From Deltaproteobacteria bacterium (GTDB taxonomy: Bacteria; Desulfobacterota; JAENJC01): a DNA stretch of 13,698 nt. The DNA lies in assembly GCA_016844545.1 (NCBI GenBank), contig JAENJC010000032.1, positions 1 through 13,698 on the forward strand, in the 5' to 3' direction. Of this stretch, positions 1 to 6,652 are shown piece by piece. Within the stretch, counting starts at the first letter, position 1. Every line of letters starts with the position of its first letter. Made by a program: the position numbers and the translations under genes. Under the pieces are notes generated by a model. The model ran no database searches. It saw nothing but the letters and a program-made list of their open reading frames with translations, and was not told where the DNA came from.

Positions 1-458
1 CCATGAGACAGTGGAATCTCTGACGCATAAACATCTTTTATCTTCAGAAAAGAGAGGGATAGAGACGCTGCAACGATATCGATTATCGAGTCTACCCCGC
101 CTACCTCATGAAAGTGTACATCATCAACCCCGACCCGGTGTACCCTTGCCTCTGCTTCGGCAAGTCTTTGAAATACCAGAATGCTCGACTCTTTAACATC
201 TTTCGAAAGGGCGCTATCCTCTATTATCTTCTTTATGTCTACCAGTCTTCTTTCAACCTGCTCTTCCTCTATCTCTACCTGGAACTTCTTACCTCCAAAT
301 CCTCCCCTTTTAACATCCTCTACTCTTATCTTATATCCTTTCAGAGGGAGTTTCCCCAGCTCATCCCTCAGCCACTCAAACGGAACTCCCGCATCCAGGA
401 GGGCTCCCACAATCATATCACCGCTGATACCTGAAAAACAATCGAAGTATGCTATCAT
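1..458 (-). CDS. larC: LarC, nickel-pincer cofactor nickel-insertion protein (5' part, runs off the window)
   Basis: About 152 residues of the N-terminus are visible. The protein starts MIAYFDCFSGISGDM and carries the later motif VHFHEVGGVDSIIDIV, both hallmarks of the LarC (DUF111) family. Known role of the family: CTP-dependent insertion of nickel into the pyridinium-dithiocarboxylate nucleotide, the last step in making the nickel-pincer cofactor of lactate racemase and related racemases/epimerases. LarC proteins are usually about 400 residues, so more than half lies beyond the left edge. The ATG at 458 is the only reasonable start because an in-frame TAG lies four codons upstream. The ribosome site (GCGAGAG directly before the ATG) is poor and close. 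The gene begins 31 bases after larB, which makes the preceding step, so co-expression is expected. I see no frame break in the visible part. Confidence 0.93.
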   Translation of the reverse strand, partial: MIAYFDCFSGISGDMIVGALLDAGVPFEWLRDELGKLPLKGYKIRVEDVKRGGFGGKKFQVEIEEEQVERRLVDIKKIIEDSALSKDVKESSILVFQRLAEAEARVHRVGVDDVHFHEVGGVDSIIDIVAASLSLSFLKIKDVYASEIPLSH

Positions 459-464
459 CTCTCG

Positions 465-489
465 CCACTATAACCGGGGACAGTCCCCT
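465..489 (-). repeat. 25-base intergenic element, copy 1 (larB-larC gap)
   Basis: On the minus strand it begins directly after the larB TAG stop as AGGGGACTGTCCCC and continues to TATAGTGG just before the larC start. The core GGGGAC-T-GTCCCC is a perfect palindrome around one base. The same 25 bases, with four differences, occur after cheD at 1248-1272. The element nearly fills the gap between the two genes. Confidence 0.7.
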
Positions 490-1239
490 CTACTTTCTGT
501 TTATCAGGCTTGCCACATAACCTGCCCCGAAGCCGTTGTCAATATTCACCACCGTTACAGCAGGGGCGCATGAGTTGAGCATCCCGAGAAGGGCGCTGAT
601 ACCTCCAAAGCTGGTACCGTACCCAACGCTCGTAGGCACTGCAATGACCGGTCTGGCCACAATCCCTCCCACAACGCTCGGGAGGGCGCCTTCCATGCCG
701 GCGCAGACAATCAGGACACTGGCAGAGGTTATACGCTCCCTGTGGGAAAAGAGTCTATGGATACCGGCCACTCCAACGTCATAGAGCCTGTCAACCCTGT
801 TCCCCATCATGGAGGCTGTAACTGCCGCCTCTTCCGCAACAGGGATGTCTGATGTTCCAGCGGATATCACCATGATGATACCCTTTCCTTTTTCTTCAAA
901 CTCTCCTTCCATGAAGGCAAGGGTTCTGGCATCGCTGTTGTATTGAACAGAGGGAACTGCCTTAATAATAGCCTCAGCTTTTGCAGCATCAATCCTGGTT
1001 GCCAGGATGCTTGAACCGTTGGAGCGGAGTTTTTCGATTATGCTTATTATCTGCGCAGCGCTTTTCCTTTCCCCGAGGATGACTTCTGGGAACCCCTGCC
1101 GTAACTCCCTGTGGCTGTCAATTACGGCATGACCCATATCCTCAAAGGGGAGCGACTTAAGTCTGGTCAGGGCTGATTCGGTTGAAACGGTTCCGTTCCT
1201 GACACCGTCCAGAAGTTCTTTTAATGCGTTAACATTCAA
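490..1239 (-). CDS. larB: LarB, nickel-pincer cofactor biosynthesis carboxylase/hydrolase
   Basis: A 249-residue protein of normal length for LarB, which contains a PurE-like domain. Known role: it carboxylates nicotinic acid adenine dinucleotide at the pyridinium C5 and cleaves the phosphoanhydride, giving the dicarboxylated mononucleotide that LarE then thiolates. Visible marks are a helical N-terminal part (1-115), the AIR-carboxylase-like core with ISAGTSDIPVAEEA (125-138) and AGMEGALPSVVGG (180-192), and the C-terminal VPTSVGYGTSFGG and LLGMLNSCAP. Cys224 in NSCAP matches the cysteine that forms the covalent substrate adduct in Lactobacillus LarB. The start appears to be TTG, with AGAGG eight bases upstream; no in-frame ATG lies near the expected N-terminus. 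It follows cheD by about 30 bases and precedes larC. No larE is visible. The older label 'AIR carboxylase-like' refers to the same family. Confidence 0.93.
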   Translation of the reverse strand: MNVNALKELLDGVRNGTVSTESALTRLKSLPFEDMGHAVIDSHRELRQGFPEVILGERKSAAQIISIIEKLRSNGSSILATRIDAAKAEAIIKAVPSVQYNSDARTLAFMEGEFEEKGKGIIMVISAGTSDIPVAEEAAVTASMMGNRVDRLYDVGVAGIHRLFSHRERITSASVLIVCAGMEGALPSVVGGIVARPVIAVPTSVGYGTSFGGISALLGMLNSCAPAVTVVNIDNGFGAGYVASLINRK

Positions 1240-1247
1240 TTGTGTTA

Positions 1248-1272
1248 CCTCTATAGCTGGGAACAGTCCCCT
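1248..1272 (-). repeat. 25-base intergenic element, copy 2 (cheD-larB gap)
   Basis: On the minus strand it reads AGGGGACTGTTCCC followed by AGCTATAGAGG, and its first two bases belong to the cheD TAG stop. It differs from copy 1 (465-489) at four of 25 positions. One change turns a G:C pair of the palindrome into G:T. Its final AGAGG is the likely ribosome-binding site of larB, so the element carries or borders a translation signal. Confidence 0.7.
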
Positions 1273-1753
1273 ATATTACCTTTGTTTCGCTACGCAGAGA
1301 CCTTACCAGCATATCACCGTTTCCGGTGTGGAACTCGACGGTCCTTCCATAGTTGCCGCCAGTGTCCTCCCCTATCAGCGGGATCCTCCTCTTTGCAAGC
1401 TCGATCAATACTGCATCACGGTTTCTCTCCCCTATAGAAAATGATTTTCCTTTGTTCGGGAGATCAAACATCCTGGCGCCTCCGGCTATCTTGGCCACTA
1501 TCCTACTCACCTCACATCCACTATTCTGCATATCCCGTAACATCCCAGAGAAGCACAGGTCGGCAAACTTTTTGGGATTCCCGGAAGCCCTATCTCCGGG
1601 ACTGCTGGGGAGCATTATATGACACAAACCGCCTGTCCTTTTCTCAGAATCATAAAGGGCAACGGCTACACAAGACCCAAGACCGTAAGTAACGAGGGTT
1701 GCTGATGCTTCAGCTATCCTATAATCTGCTATTCTGACCACTATCTTATCCAT
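1271..1753 (-). CDS. cheD: CheD, chemoreceptor glutamine deamidase
   Basis: A 160-residue protein of usual CheD length. CheD is a cytoplasmic enzyme that deamidates specific glutamines of methyl-accepting chemotaxis proteins to glutamate; CheC binds and modulates it. The Cys-protease-like catalytic set is present: Thr22 and Cys28 in TYGLGSC, and His45 in LCHIMLP, corresponding by alignment to Thr21, Cys27 and His44 of the Thermotoga protein. The motif AKIAGGARMF (88-97) and the final GGNYGR...FHTGNG are also family-typical. The ATG at 1753 has a clear Shine-Dalgarno sequence (AGGAG, six bases upstream) and overlaps the end of cheC by eight bases, so the two genes are probably translationally coupled. 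The likely local substrate is the receptor at 5384-6640. Confidence 0.96.
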   Translation of the reverse strand: MDKIVVRIADYRIAEASATLVTYGLGSCVAVALYDSEKRTGGLCHIMLPSSPGDRASGNPKKFADLCFSGMLRDMQNSGCEVSRIVAKIAGGARMFDLPNKGKSFSIGERNRDAVLIELAKRRIPLIGEDTGGNYGRTVEFHTGNGDMLVRSLRSETKVI

Positions 1754-2348
1754 TCTTGCTCCTGATGGCCTTCATTATGACATCTATGGAGTCAGGATCT
1801 GGAAGAAGGAAAAAATGCCCTTTTATGTCATCCGATACATCACAAAACTCTGTCTCAAAGACAAATGCAGTGTCGCCAATCTCGCCTAAATCGGATAATA
1901 CAATATCTACTACTGCGCCGACCATATCGTGGGCCAGAGACGGGATTGAGGGGATCAGGGTTATGCCAAGCATGTTCCCAAGGACGCTCAAATAGGCAGA
2001 TGCAAGGATATTTCCAACTTCCTTGAGTGTTGATGCTCCCATCTCTGAAAGGGGCTCATCAACTCTTTTCAGCAGCAGGCTTATCAGTGCCCTTGAGCTG
2101 TGATCCGGGAATATCAGTAGGATACCACCTCTGGCATCTCCTAATACCTGGAGGTAAACACCGCTCACAACTTTTTCGCTCCCACCCATTAGCTCGGGGA
2201 CTGACGACAGGTCTACTATACTAACTTTCGGGACCCTCATCCCTACCTGCCTCCCGATAAGCTGGGAAAGAGCTGTTGCAGCGTGTCCCACACCTATATT
2301 GGAGAGCTCCCTGAGAAAATCGAGGTCGCTTTCGTTTAGCCGTTTCAT
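1746..2348 (-). CDS. cheC: CheC, CheY-P phosphatase
   Basis: A 200-residue CheC. The family dephosphorylates CheY-P and forms a complex with CheD that links CheY-P level to receptor deamidation. Both pseudo-symmetric active sites are visible: Asp10-xxx-Glu14-xx-Asn17 in DFLRELSNIG, and Ser106-xxx-Glu110-xx-Asn113 in STLKEVGNI. Having both centres, as in Bacillus CheC, argues for active phosphatase rather than a CheX- or FliY-type relative; there is no C-terminal FliN domain. The ATG at 2348 has a G-rich upstream stretch (GGGGGTCAA) as ribosome site. The 70-base gap to cheA is almost filled by a palindromic repeat. The gene overlaps cheD by eight bases. Confidence 0.96.
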   Translation of the reverse strand: MKRLNESDLDFLRELSNIGVGHAATALSQLIGRQVGMRVPKVSIVDLSSVPELMGGSEKVVSGVYLQVLGDARGGILLIFPDHSSRALISLLLKRVDEPLSEMGASTLKEVGNILASAYLSVLGNMLGITLIPSIPSLAHDMVGAVVDIVLSDLGEIGDTAFVFETEFCDVSDDIKGHFFLLPDPDSIDVIMKAIRSKNG

Positions 2349-2364
2349 TTGACCCCCGTCTTTC

Positions 2365-2417
2365 GTAGGGGTGGCCCTCTGTGGACACCCTGGGCAACCA
2401 CGCAGGGTTGCCCCTAC
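2365..2417. repeat. GTAGGGG-type palindromic element with two hairpins (cheA-cheC gap)
   Basis: A 53-base element with inverted ends GTAGGGG and CCCCTAC. It contains two successive imperfect hairpins: GGGTGGCC/GGACACCC in the first half and GGGCAACC/GGGTTGCCC in the second. It ends two bases after the cheA stop codon and leaves 16 bases before the cheC start, so it makes up most of this gap. Shorter relatives with the same ends lie at 4011-4037 and 8420-8447. No U-tract follows on the minus strand, so it is not a normal intrinsic terminator. Confidence 0.75.
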
Positions 2418-2418
2418 C

Positions 2419-4431
2419 TTATATTAAATTTCCCACATCCAATAAAAAAATGGTCCTGCCGTTACCAAGGACAGTGGTTCCGGACAGGCCACCTATCTTG
2501 TTGAGCGGCCTTCCAAGCGGCCTTATAAAGGTTTCCTGCTGCCCAACCAGCCTGTCTACCACCAGTCCTATGATCTTTCCCTTGACCTCTGTGACTACAA
2601 CCGGGATGAATTTAGCCTGCCCTGTCGAAGGCGGAAGTCTGAATATCTTCCTCAGGCTGAGGAGAGGTATAAGAAAGCCGTCAAAATCTATCAGACTCTG
2701 CTTCTGACTTGTCTTCACAGTATCCCTGTCTACCTCCATGGTCTTCAGCACCCTGCTTATCGGAATAGCATAGATCTCCTGGGCTGCTTCAATCAAAAGG
2801 GACTGGATTATAGCAACTGTCAGAGGAAGCTTAAGTGTAATCCTTGTCCCTGCCCCTGGCTTGGAATCTATATCAATACTGCCACCGATAGGCTCTACTG
2901 CAGATTTCACTGCATCCATCCCGACGCCTCTTCCTGATATATCGGAAACGACCTTGGCCGTGCTGAAACCGGCGATACATGTAAGGAGGAGCGCTTCCTT
3001 TTTATTCATCCCTGTTGCTTGTTCAGAGGTTATCAGTCCCTTGTTTATTGCTGCTTCCTTAAGCCTTTCAGGGTCCATTCCCTTTCCGTCATCGGATATC
3101 TCTATGAATACCTGATCCTTTTCCCTGGATGCCTTTATTAAAATCTTGGCAGGGAGAAGTTTGCCGGCGGCCCTTCTGTCGTCAGGAAGTTCAATGCCGT
3201 GGTCCACAGCATTCCTGATTATATGTATCAGAGGATTTCCTAATCCTTCTATAATGGAGCGATCCAGTTCTATGTCCTGCCCTTCCAGGTCAAGAGTGAC
3301 TTCTTTCCCCTCTTTCCTAGCCAGGTCCCGGACAATCCTTGGGAACCTCTCCATTAAGCTTTCCATAGGCATCATCCTGACATTCATCACCTGATTTTGC
3401 AGGTCCCTTACAAGCCTGTCAAGATGGTTTAGCCCATCCCTTAACTCCTTGGAAGGTATCCCTCGTGAGATATCATGGAGCCTGGACTTATTTATGATTA
3501 ATTCGCCAATGGCATTTACAAAATAGTCGAGAAGGACGGTATTGACCTTAACGGTCTGCTGCAAAGGCCCTATTGAAGGGATTTCGGGTCTCGATTCCTT
3601 CGCTTCCCCTGCTTCACTTTTCCCCTTCTCTTTTTGGGGAGCGGCGATGGGAGTTCTAAAATCGGGAGCCTGAACCTCATCTTTCAGAGGCTCTACCTTT
3701 AGGGAAGACACCTCTCCCATCCCCCTGACAACCTCTTCAATCTTCTCCTGGGCCATATCCGATACAAGCTTTATAGACAATTGCCCTGACAACTTCCCTC
3801 CCTTCAGGTCGGCTTCGGAAGGGATTGTCGATACAACCTCTCCAAGCTCTTTTAATTTTCTGAGTATCAGGACAGCCCTGACAGAAGGCGCCGGAGAGTC
3901 CTGAGAGATTTCTATGGAGATATTGAAACCGGTGGTCAGTGGTCGGTGGTCAGTGGTCGGCGGCTCGGCAGCAGTTTGTAGTTGCTTTTCACCCTCACCC
4001 TCTGGCTCCAGTAGGGGCGAGGTTACCCCGCCCCTACTGCTTACTCCTGACTCCTGATTCCCATAGCCTTTAATCCGTTCTATTATCCTGGCGATATCTA
4101 CATCAGATGTCCTGTCCTGTTCCACCGCATCAACCAGCTGTCCAAGGGCGTCAGCTCCTTCCAGAAGGATGTCGGTCGCCTCCGGGGTTATAGACATCTC
4201 CCCCTTGCGGAACTTGTCCATCATATCTTCCATCTTATGGCTAAGCTCAGCCATATCATTATAACCCATAGACGCAGCCATCCCTTTAATGGAATGGGCA
4301 TATCTGAAAAGTGAGTCTATATTCCCCTTGTCTCCAGGATCTTTTTCCAGAGCGAGCACAACCTGGTTCATATTACCCAGATGTTCCCTGGCCTCAGTTA
4401 AAAACATGCTTTTATATTTGGACATATCCAT
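2419..4431 (-). CDS. cheA: CheA, chemotaxis histidine kinase
   Basis: A 670-residue CheA with the standard five domains. P1/Hpt is about 1-105, with phosphorylated His46 in AHSIKG. A P2 CheY-binding domain spans about 169-248 and a linker about 249-288. P3 dimerisation is about 290-355. P4 is the ATPase (about 356-540), with N-box NPLIHIIRNAVDHG (399-412), G1 DDGKGMD (447-453) and G2 GRGVGMD (500-506). P5 is CheW-like (about 541-670). The kinase phosphorylates CheY and is controlled by the receptor through CheW. The P1-P2 linker (125-168) is made of repeat-derived sequence: a TCAGGAG doublet, a GTAGGGG palindrome and a 14-base tandem repeat, all in frame. The ATG at 4431 lies four bases after the cheY stop with only a distant GGGGT, so reinitiation from cheY is likely; a second ATG at 4425 is possible. 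Confidence 0.98.
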   Translation of the reverse strand: MDMSKYKSMFLTEAREHLGNMNQVVLALEKDPGDKGNIDSLFRYAHSIKGMAASMGYNDMAELSHKMEDMMDKFRKGEMSITPEATDILLEGADALGQLVDAVEQDRTSDVDIARIIERIKGYGNQESGVSSRGGVTSPLLEPEGEGEKQLQTAAEPPTTDHRPLTTGFNISIEISQDSPAPSVRAVLILRKLKELGEVVSTIPSEADLKGGKLSGQLSIKLVSDMAQEKIEEVVRGMGEVSSLKVEPLKDEVQAPDFRTPIAAPQKEKGKSEAGEAKESRPEIPSIGPLQQTVKVNTVLLDYFVNAIGELIINKSRLHDISRGIPSKELRDGLNHLDRLVRDLQNQVMNVRMMPMESLMERFPRIVRDLARKEGKEVTLDLEGQDIELDRSIIEGLGNPLIHIIRNAVDHGIELPDDRRAAGKLLPAKILIKASREKDQVFIEISDDGKGMDPERLKEAAINKGLITSEQATGMNKKEALLLTCIAGFSTAKVVSDISGRGVGMDAVKSAVEPIGGSIDIDSKPGAGTRITLKLPLTVAIIQSLLIEAAQEIYAIPISRVLKTMEVDRDTVKTSQKQSLIDFDGFLIPLLSLRKIFRLPPSTGQAKFIPVVVTEVKGKIIGLVVDRLVGQQETFIRPLGRPLNKIGGLSGTTVLGNGRTIFLLDVGNLI
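3931..3960. repeat. 14-base tandem repeat inside cheA
   Basis: Two exact copies of GGTGGTCAGTGGTC plus GG. On the minus strand they encode CheA residues 158-167 (PTTDHRPLTT) in the P1-P2 linker. The unit is not a multiple of three, so the two copies are read in different frames. It looks like low-complexity repeat sequence accommodated in a flexible region, not a conserved protein motif. Confidence 0.75.
4011..4037. repeat. GTAGGGG-type palindrome inside cheA
   Basis: A 27-base near-palindrome with ends GTAGGGGCG and CGCCCCTAC, read in frame as CheA residues of about 132-141 (SRGGVTSPLL). It shares its ends with the elements at 2365-2417 and 8420-8447. Next to it, 4044-4057 holds two copies of CTCCTGA, another short repeat in the same linker. 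Confidence 0.75.
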
Positions 4432-4435
4432 AGTT

Positions 4436-4810
4436 TTAAGCTTTTACCCCAAGAACCCTGCTTACAACTTCCTGAATCTTCTCTGCCTTGAAGGGCTTTA
4501 CTATAAAGTCCTTGGCTCCGGCGTCTATAGCCTCCATAACCAGACTTTCCTGCCCCAGGGCGCTGCACATTATTATCCTGGCCTCACGGTCCGCGTTGAT
4601 TATTTCCCTGGCCGCTTCTATTCCGCTCTTGAGCGGCATCACGATATCCATAGTGACCAGGTCAGGTCGCAGCTCCTTGTATTTCTCTATCGCCTCTACG
4701 CCGTTGGAAGCTTCCCCGATCACTGTAAACCCGGGCATTGAGCCAAAGACATCCTTGATCATGTTCCTCATAAAGGCTGCGTCATCAACTACAAGGACCT
4801 TATAAGACAT
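4436..4810 (-). CDS. cheY: CheY, chemotaxis response regulator
   Basis: A 124-residue single receiver domain. The acidic pair Asp9/Asp10 (VVDDAAFMR), phosphoacceptor Asp55 (TMDIVMP), Ser83 (MCSALGQ) and Lys105 (VKPF) are all present, so it should be phosphorylated normally. The VVDDAAFMR start and the flanking cheA/cheC/cheW genes identify it as the Bacillus/Thermotoga type of CheY. It would be phosphorylated by the downstream CheA and dephosphorylated by CheC. The ATG has a strong Shine-Dalgarno sequence (AGGAGGGAAT directly before it), in contrast to cheA, which follows four bases after the stop. It is preceded by the longest non-coding gap in the window (117 bases). The target, flagellar motor or otherwise, is not in the window. 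Confidence 0.96.
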   Translation of the reverse strand: MSYKVLVVDDAAFMRNMIKDVFGSMPGFTVIGEASNGVEAIEKYKELRPDLVTMDIVMPLKSGIEAAREIINADREARIIMCSALGQESLVMEAIDAGAKDFIVKPFKAEKIQEVVSRVLGVKA

Positions 4811-4927
4811 ATTCCCTCCTTATTTGAAACATAGTTTCAGGTGTTTAGGCTGAAGGCTGAAGTTTGTGTGATCAAGTATTATTTCCCCCTAAAAGCCTTC
4901 AGTCTGTCTACCTAATTACCTTTTTTA
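4811..4927 (-). promoter_or_regulatory. 117-base leader before cheY with inverted repeats and a possible -10
   Basis: No gene is seen here. On the minus strand a TATAAT hexamer (4932-4927) overlaps the cheW stop; the only -35-like sequence is CTGACC with a short 15-base spacer, so a promoter for cheY-cheA is only possible. Further on, a 9-base inverted repeat (4850-4858 with 4894-4902, CTGAAGGCT/AGCCTTCAG) and TGAAAC-ATA-GTTTCA (4825-4839) precede the strong cheY ribosome site. The partial GGCTGAA doubling at 4848-4861 resembles other short repeats in the window. Confidence 0.3.
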
Positions 4928-5359
4928 TTATACAAAGTATCCATCCAGGTCAGCTATAAGCCTGTCCGTATCAAGCAGATTGACGACTCTCCCCTTGGAA
5001 ACAAGTATGTTGGCGACGTATTTGCTTTTCAAAAATTCTGGATCAGCCGATATCTCTGTCTTGATTTCCCATTCAGAGATAACCTCTAAATGCCCCTCCA
5101 GGAGGACCCCAATATCCATTGACGGATTGTCGAGTACAGCAATCCTCCTTAAATTGTTCTCCCTGGGAGGAGTGAAGTCGAAAAAAGTGGAGAGGTTCAA
5201 TACGGTTGCTATCCGTCCATGATGGTTCAATATTCCGTTCACCCATACAGGGGCCTTGGGTAAAGGTGTCAGTTGAGTAAACTCCACTATCTCACTGACC
5301 TTTGCGATATCAATGCCGTAAAACTCGTTCCCAATCTGAAATGTCATTACCTGCTGCAT
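4928..5359 (-). CDS. cheW: CheW, receptor-kinase coupling protein
   Basis: A 143-residue single CheW-like domain. It begins QQVMTFQIGNEFYGIDIAKVSEIV and has GILNHHGRIATVLNL at about 42-56, the counterpart of the usual GIINLRGRIVPVIDL stretch. CheW joins the receptor's cytoplasmic tip to CheA P5 at the membrane. The HH in place of the common LR near the receptor-contact loop is slightly unusual. The ATG at 5359 has a GAGAGGT ribosome site five bases upstream and lies 24 bases after the receptor gene, its natural partner. The gene ends in tandem TAA stops. With no CheV or second CheW in view, it is the only adaptor here. Confidence 0.95.
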   Translation of the reverse strand: MQQVMTFQIGNEFYGIDIAKVSEIVEFTQLTPLPKAPVWVNGILNHHGRIATVLNLSTFFDFTPPRENNLRRIAVLDNPSMDIGVLLEGHLEVISEWEIKTEISADPEFLKSKYVANILVSKGRVVNLLDTDRLIADLDGYFV

Positions 5360-5383
5360 GTGACCTCTCTCAACCGGTGTTGT

Positions 5384-6640
5384 TTATACGCTGAACCTGG
5401 ATACAACGCTTTTCAGTTGCTCGGAGGTATCGGACAGCTCCTGAGCTGCCCTTGCCATCTCCTCCATGGAGGCGGTCTGTTGCTCAGTTGCTGCAGATAC
5501 CTCCTCTGTTGCCGCAGCATTGTCTTCTGCCACTTTTGCTATCTCATCTATGGCCTTGACCATCTTTTCTGCCCCTTCAGTCCCTTTCTGTGATAGATCG
5601 GATATCTTCTTAACTTTCATGGTTGTCTCCATGACGATCCGTACTACATCCTCAAACGATTTTGTTGTAGTATTTATGACCTCTTTCCCTGCCTCGATCT
5701 CCCTTGTGCTTTCCTTCATTGATCCCAGTGTCTTCCCGCTTTCCTTTTCTACTTCCTCGATGATAGAAGTGATCTCTTCGGCAGAGTTGGCGGTACTCTC
5801 CGCAAGCTTGCGCACCTCCTCTGCAACTACAGCAAATCCCCTTCCATATTCACCGGCCCTGGCTGCTTCGATGGTTGCGTTCAGGGCCAACAGGTTGGTC
5901 TGTTGGGCGATCCTCGTTATAACATCGGCAATCTTGCCGATCTGACCTACCTTGTCGCCGAGGTTCATGACAGATGCCCTGGAATCATCTATACTGTCAA
6001 ACACCTTTCTCATTTTTTCCATGGCAGCCCGTGCCATATTCCCGCCATTTTCTGCTGTATGGCTCGTTGAAGTAGCCGAATCCGCAGCATCTTTTGCGCT
6101 TATAGCTATAAGCTCTATGGACGATGCCATCTCCTTTATAAGCCTTGATGTCCTCTCCGCCAGCTCGGCCTGCTGCTCTGCTCCCTTTGAGACATGCTCC
6201 ATGGTAGAACCGATCTCCTCGGTAGATGCGTTCATCTCTTCGGCAGTCGCAGAAAGTCCCTGAGCTGCCTCAGAGACCCTGTCCGACACCTCTTTTATGT
6301 GTCTGACCAGATCTTGTAGGTTTGAGAGCATCCTGTTTATAGCGTCAGCAATGTCTGCTGTTTCATCAGGGAACAGCTTACTGTAAGGGTAAATCTTATG
6401 AGTCAGATCCCCCTTGCTTATCAGCTCTGCGGAGTAAGTAATCTCCCTGAAGTCCTTGCTAAAGCTTCTAGCCATGAATATCCCTATCGTGAGCCCCACA
6501 ATAATGGCTGCCAAAGTAGAAATAAGCTGGTTTATCCAGCCCTCCAACTGGAGAAAGCCGATCAGGTAAGGGACCATCACCACAGCCCCTATTACCAGTA
6601 TGAATCCGATAATAAACTTTTGACCAAGTTCCACTCTCAT
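5384..6640 (-). CDS. Methyl-accepting chemotaxis protein without a periplasmic sensor domain
   Basis: A 418-residue receptor. Two hydrophobic helices (about 9-30 and 39-57) are separated by only some eight residues, so there is almost no extracytoplasmic part. A HAMP-like segment follows (about 58-112, with ITYSAELISKGDLTHKI), then the long helical signalling hairpin (about 115-418). The tip that contacts CheA and CheW is the conserved IAQQTNLLALNATIEAARAGEYGRGFAVVAEEVR, starting at 244. Glutamate/glutamine/alanine-rich helices on both sides are likely sites for CheR and CheD. There is no C-terminal CheR-tethering pentapeptide. A strong ribosome site (AAAGGAGGT) overlaps the cheR stop, and the genes lie 12 bases apart. 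The stimulus is unknown; it may be sensed in the membrane, by HAMP, or through a partner protein. Confidence 0.95.
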   Translation of the reverse strand: MRVELGQKFIIGFILVIGAVVMVPYLIGFLQLEGWINQLISTLAAIIVGLTIGIFMARSFSKDFREITYSAELISKGDLTHKIYPYSKLFPDETADIADAINRMLSNLQDLVRHIKEVSDRVSEAAQGLSATAEEMNASTEEIGSTMEHVSKGAEQQAELAERTSRLIKEMASSIELIAISAKDAADSATSTSHTAENGGNMARAAMEKMRKVFDSIDDSRASVMNLGDKVGQIGKIADVITRIAQQTNLLALNATIEAARAGEYGRGFAVVAEEVRKLAESTANSAEEITSIIEEVEKESGKTLGSMKESTREIEAGKEVINTTTKSFEDVVRIVMETTMKVKKISDLSQKGTEGAEKMVKAIDEIAKVAEDNAAATEEVSAATEQQTASMEEMARAAQELSDTSEQLKSVVSRFSV

Positions 6641-6652
6641 AATGAACCTCCT

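Noticed and set aside
465..489. Palindrome after larB as an intrinsic terminator
   Set aside because: The arms meet around one base, there is no U-tract, and larC starts a few bases later.
1756..1995. Plus-strand open frames across the window, such as this one and those at 5466-5945, 9304-9870 and 12504-13169
   Set aside because: They lie opposite well-supported minus-strand genes, match no family I recognise and lack ribosome sites, so they are shadows.
2365..2417. Palindromic element as a CRISPR repeat or array
   Set aside because: There are no regularly spaced copies with spacers; its relatives are kilobases apart and differ in the centre.
3931..3960. CheA linker repeat as a conserved functional motif
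   Set aside because: The 14-base duplication is read in two frames and gives unrelated residues, so it looks like DNA-level repeat expansion.
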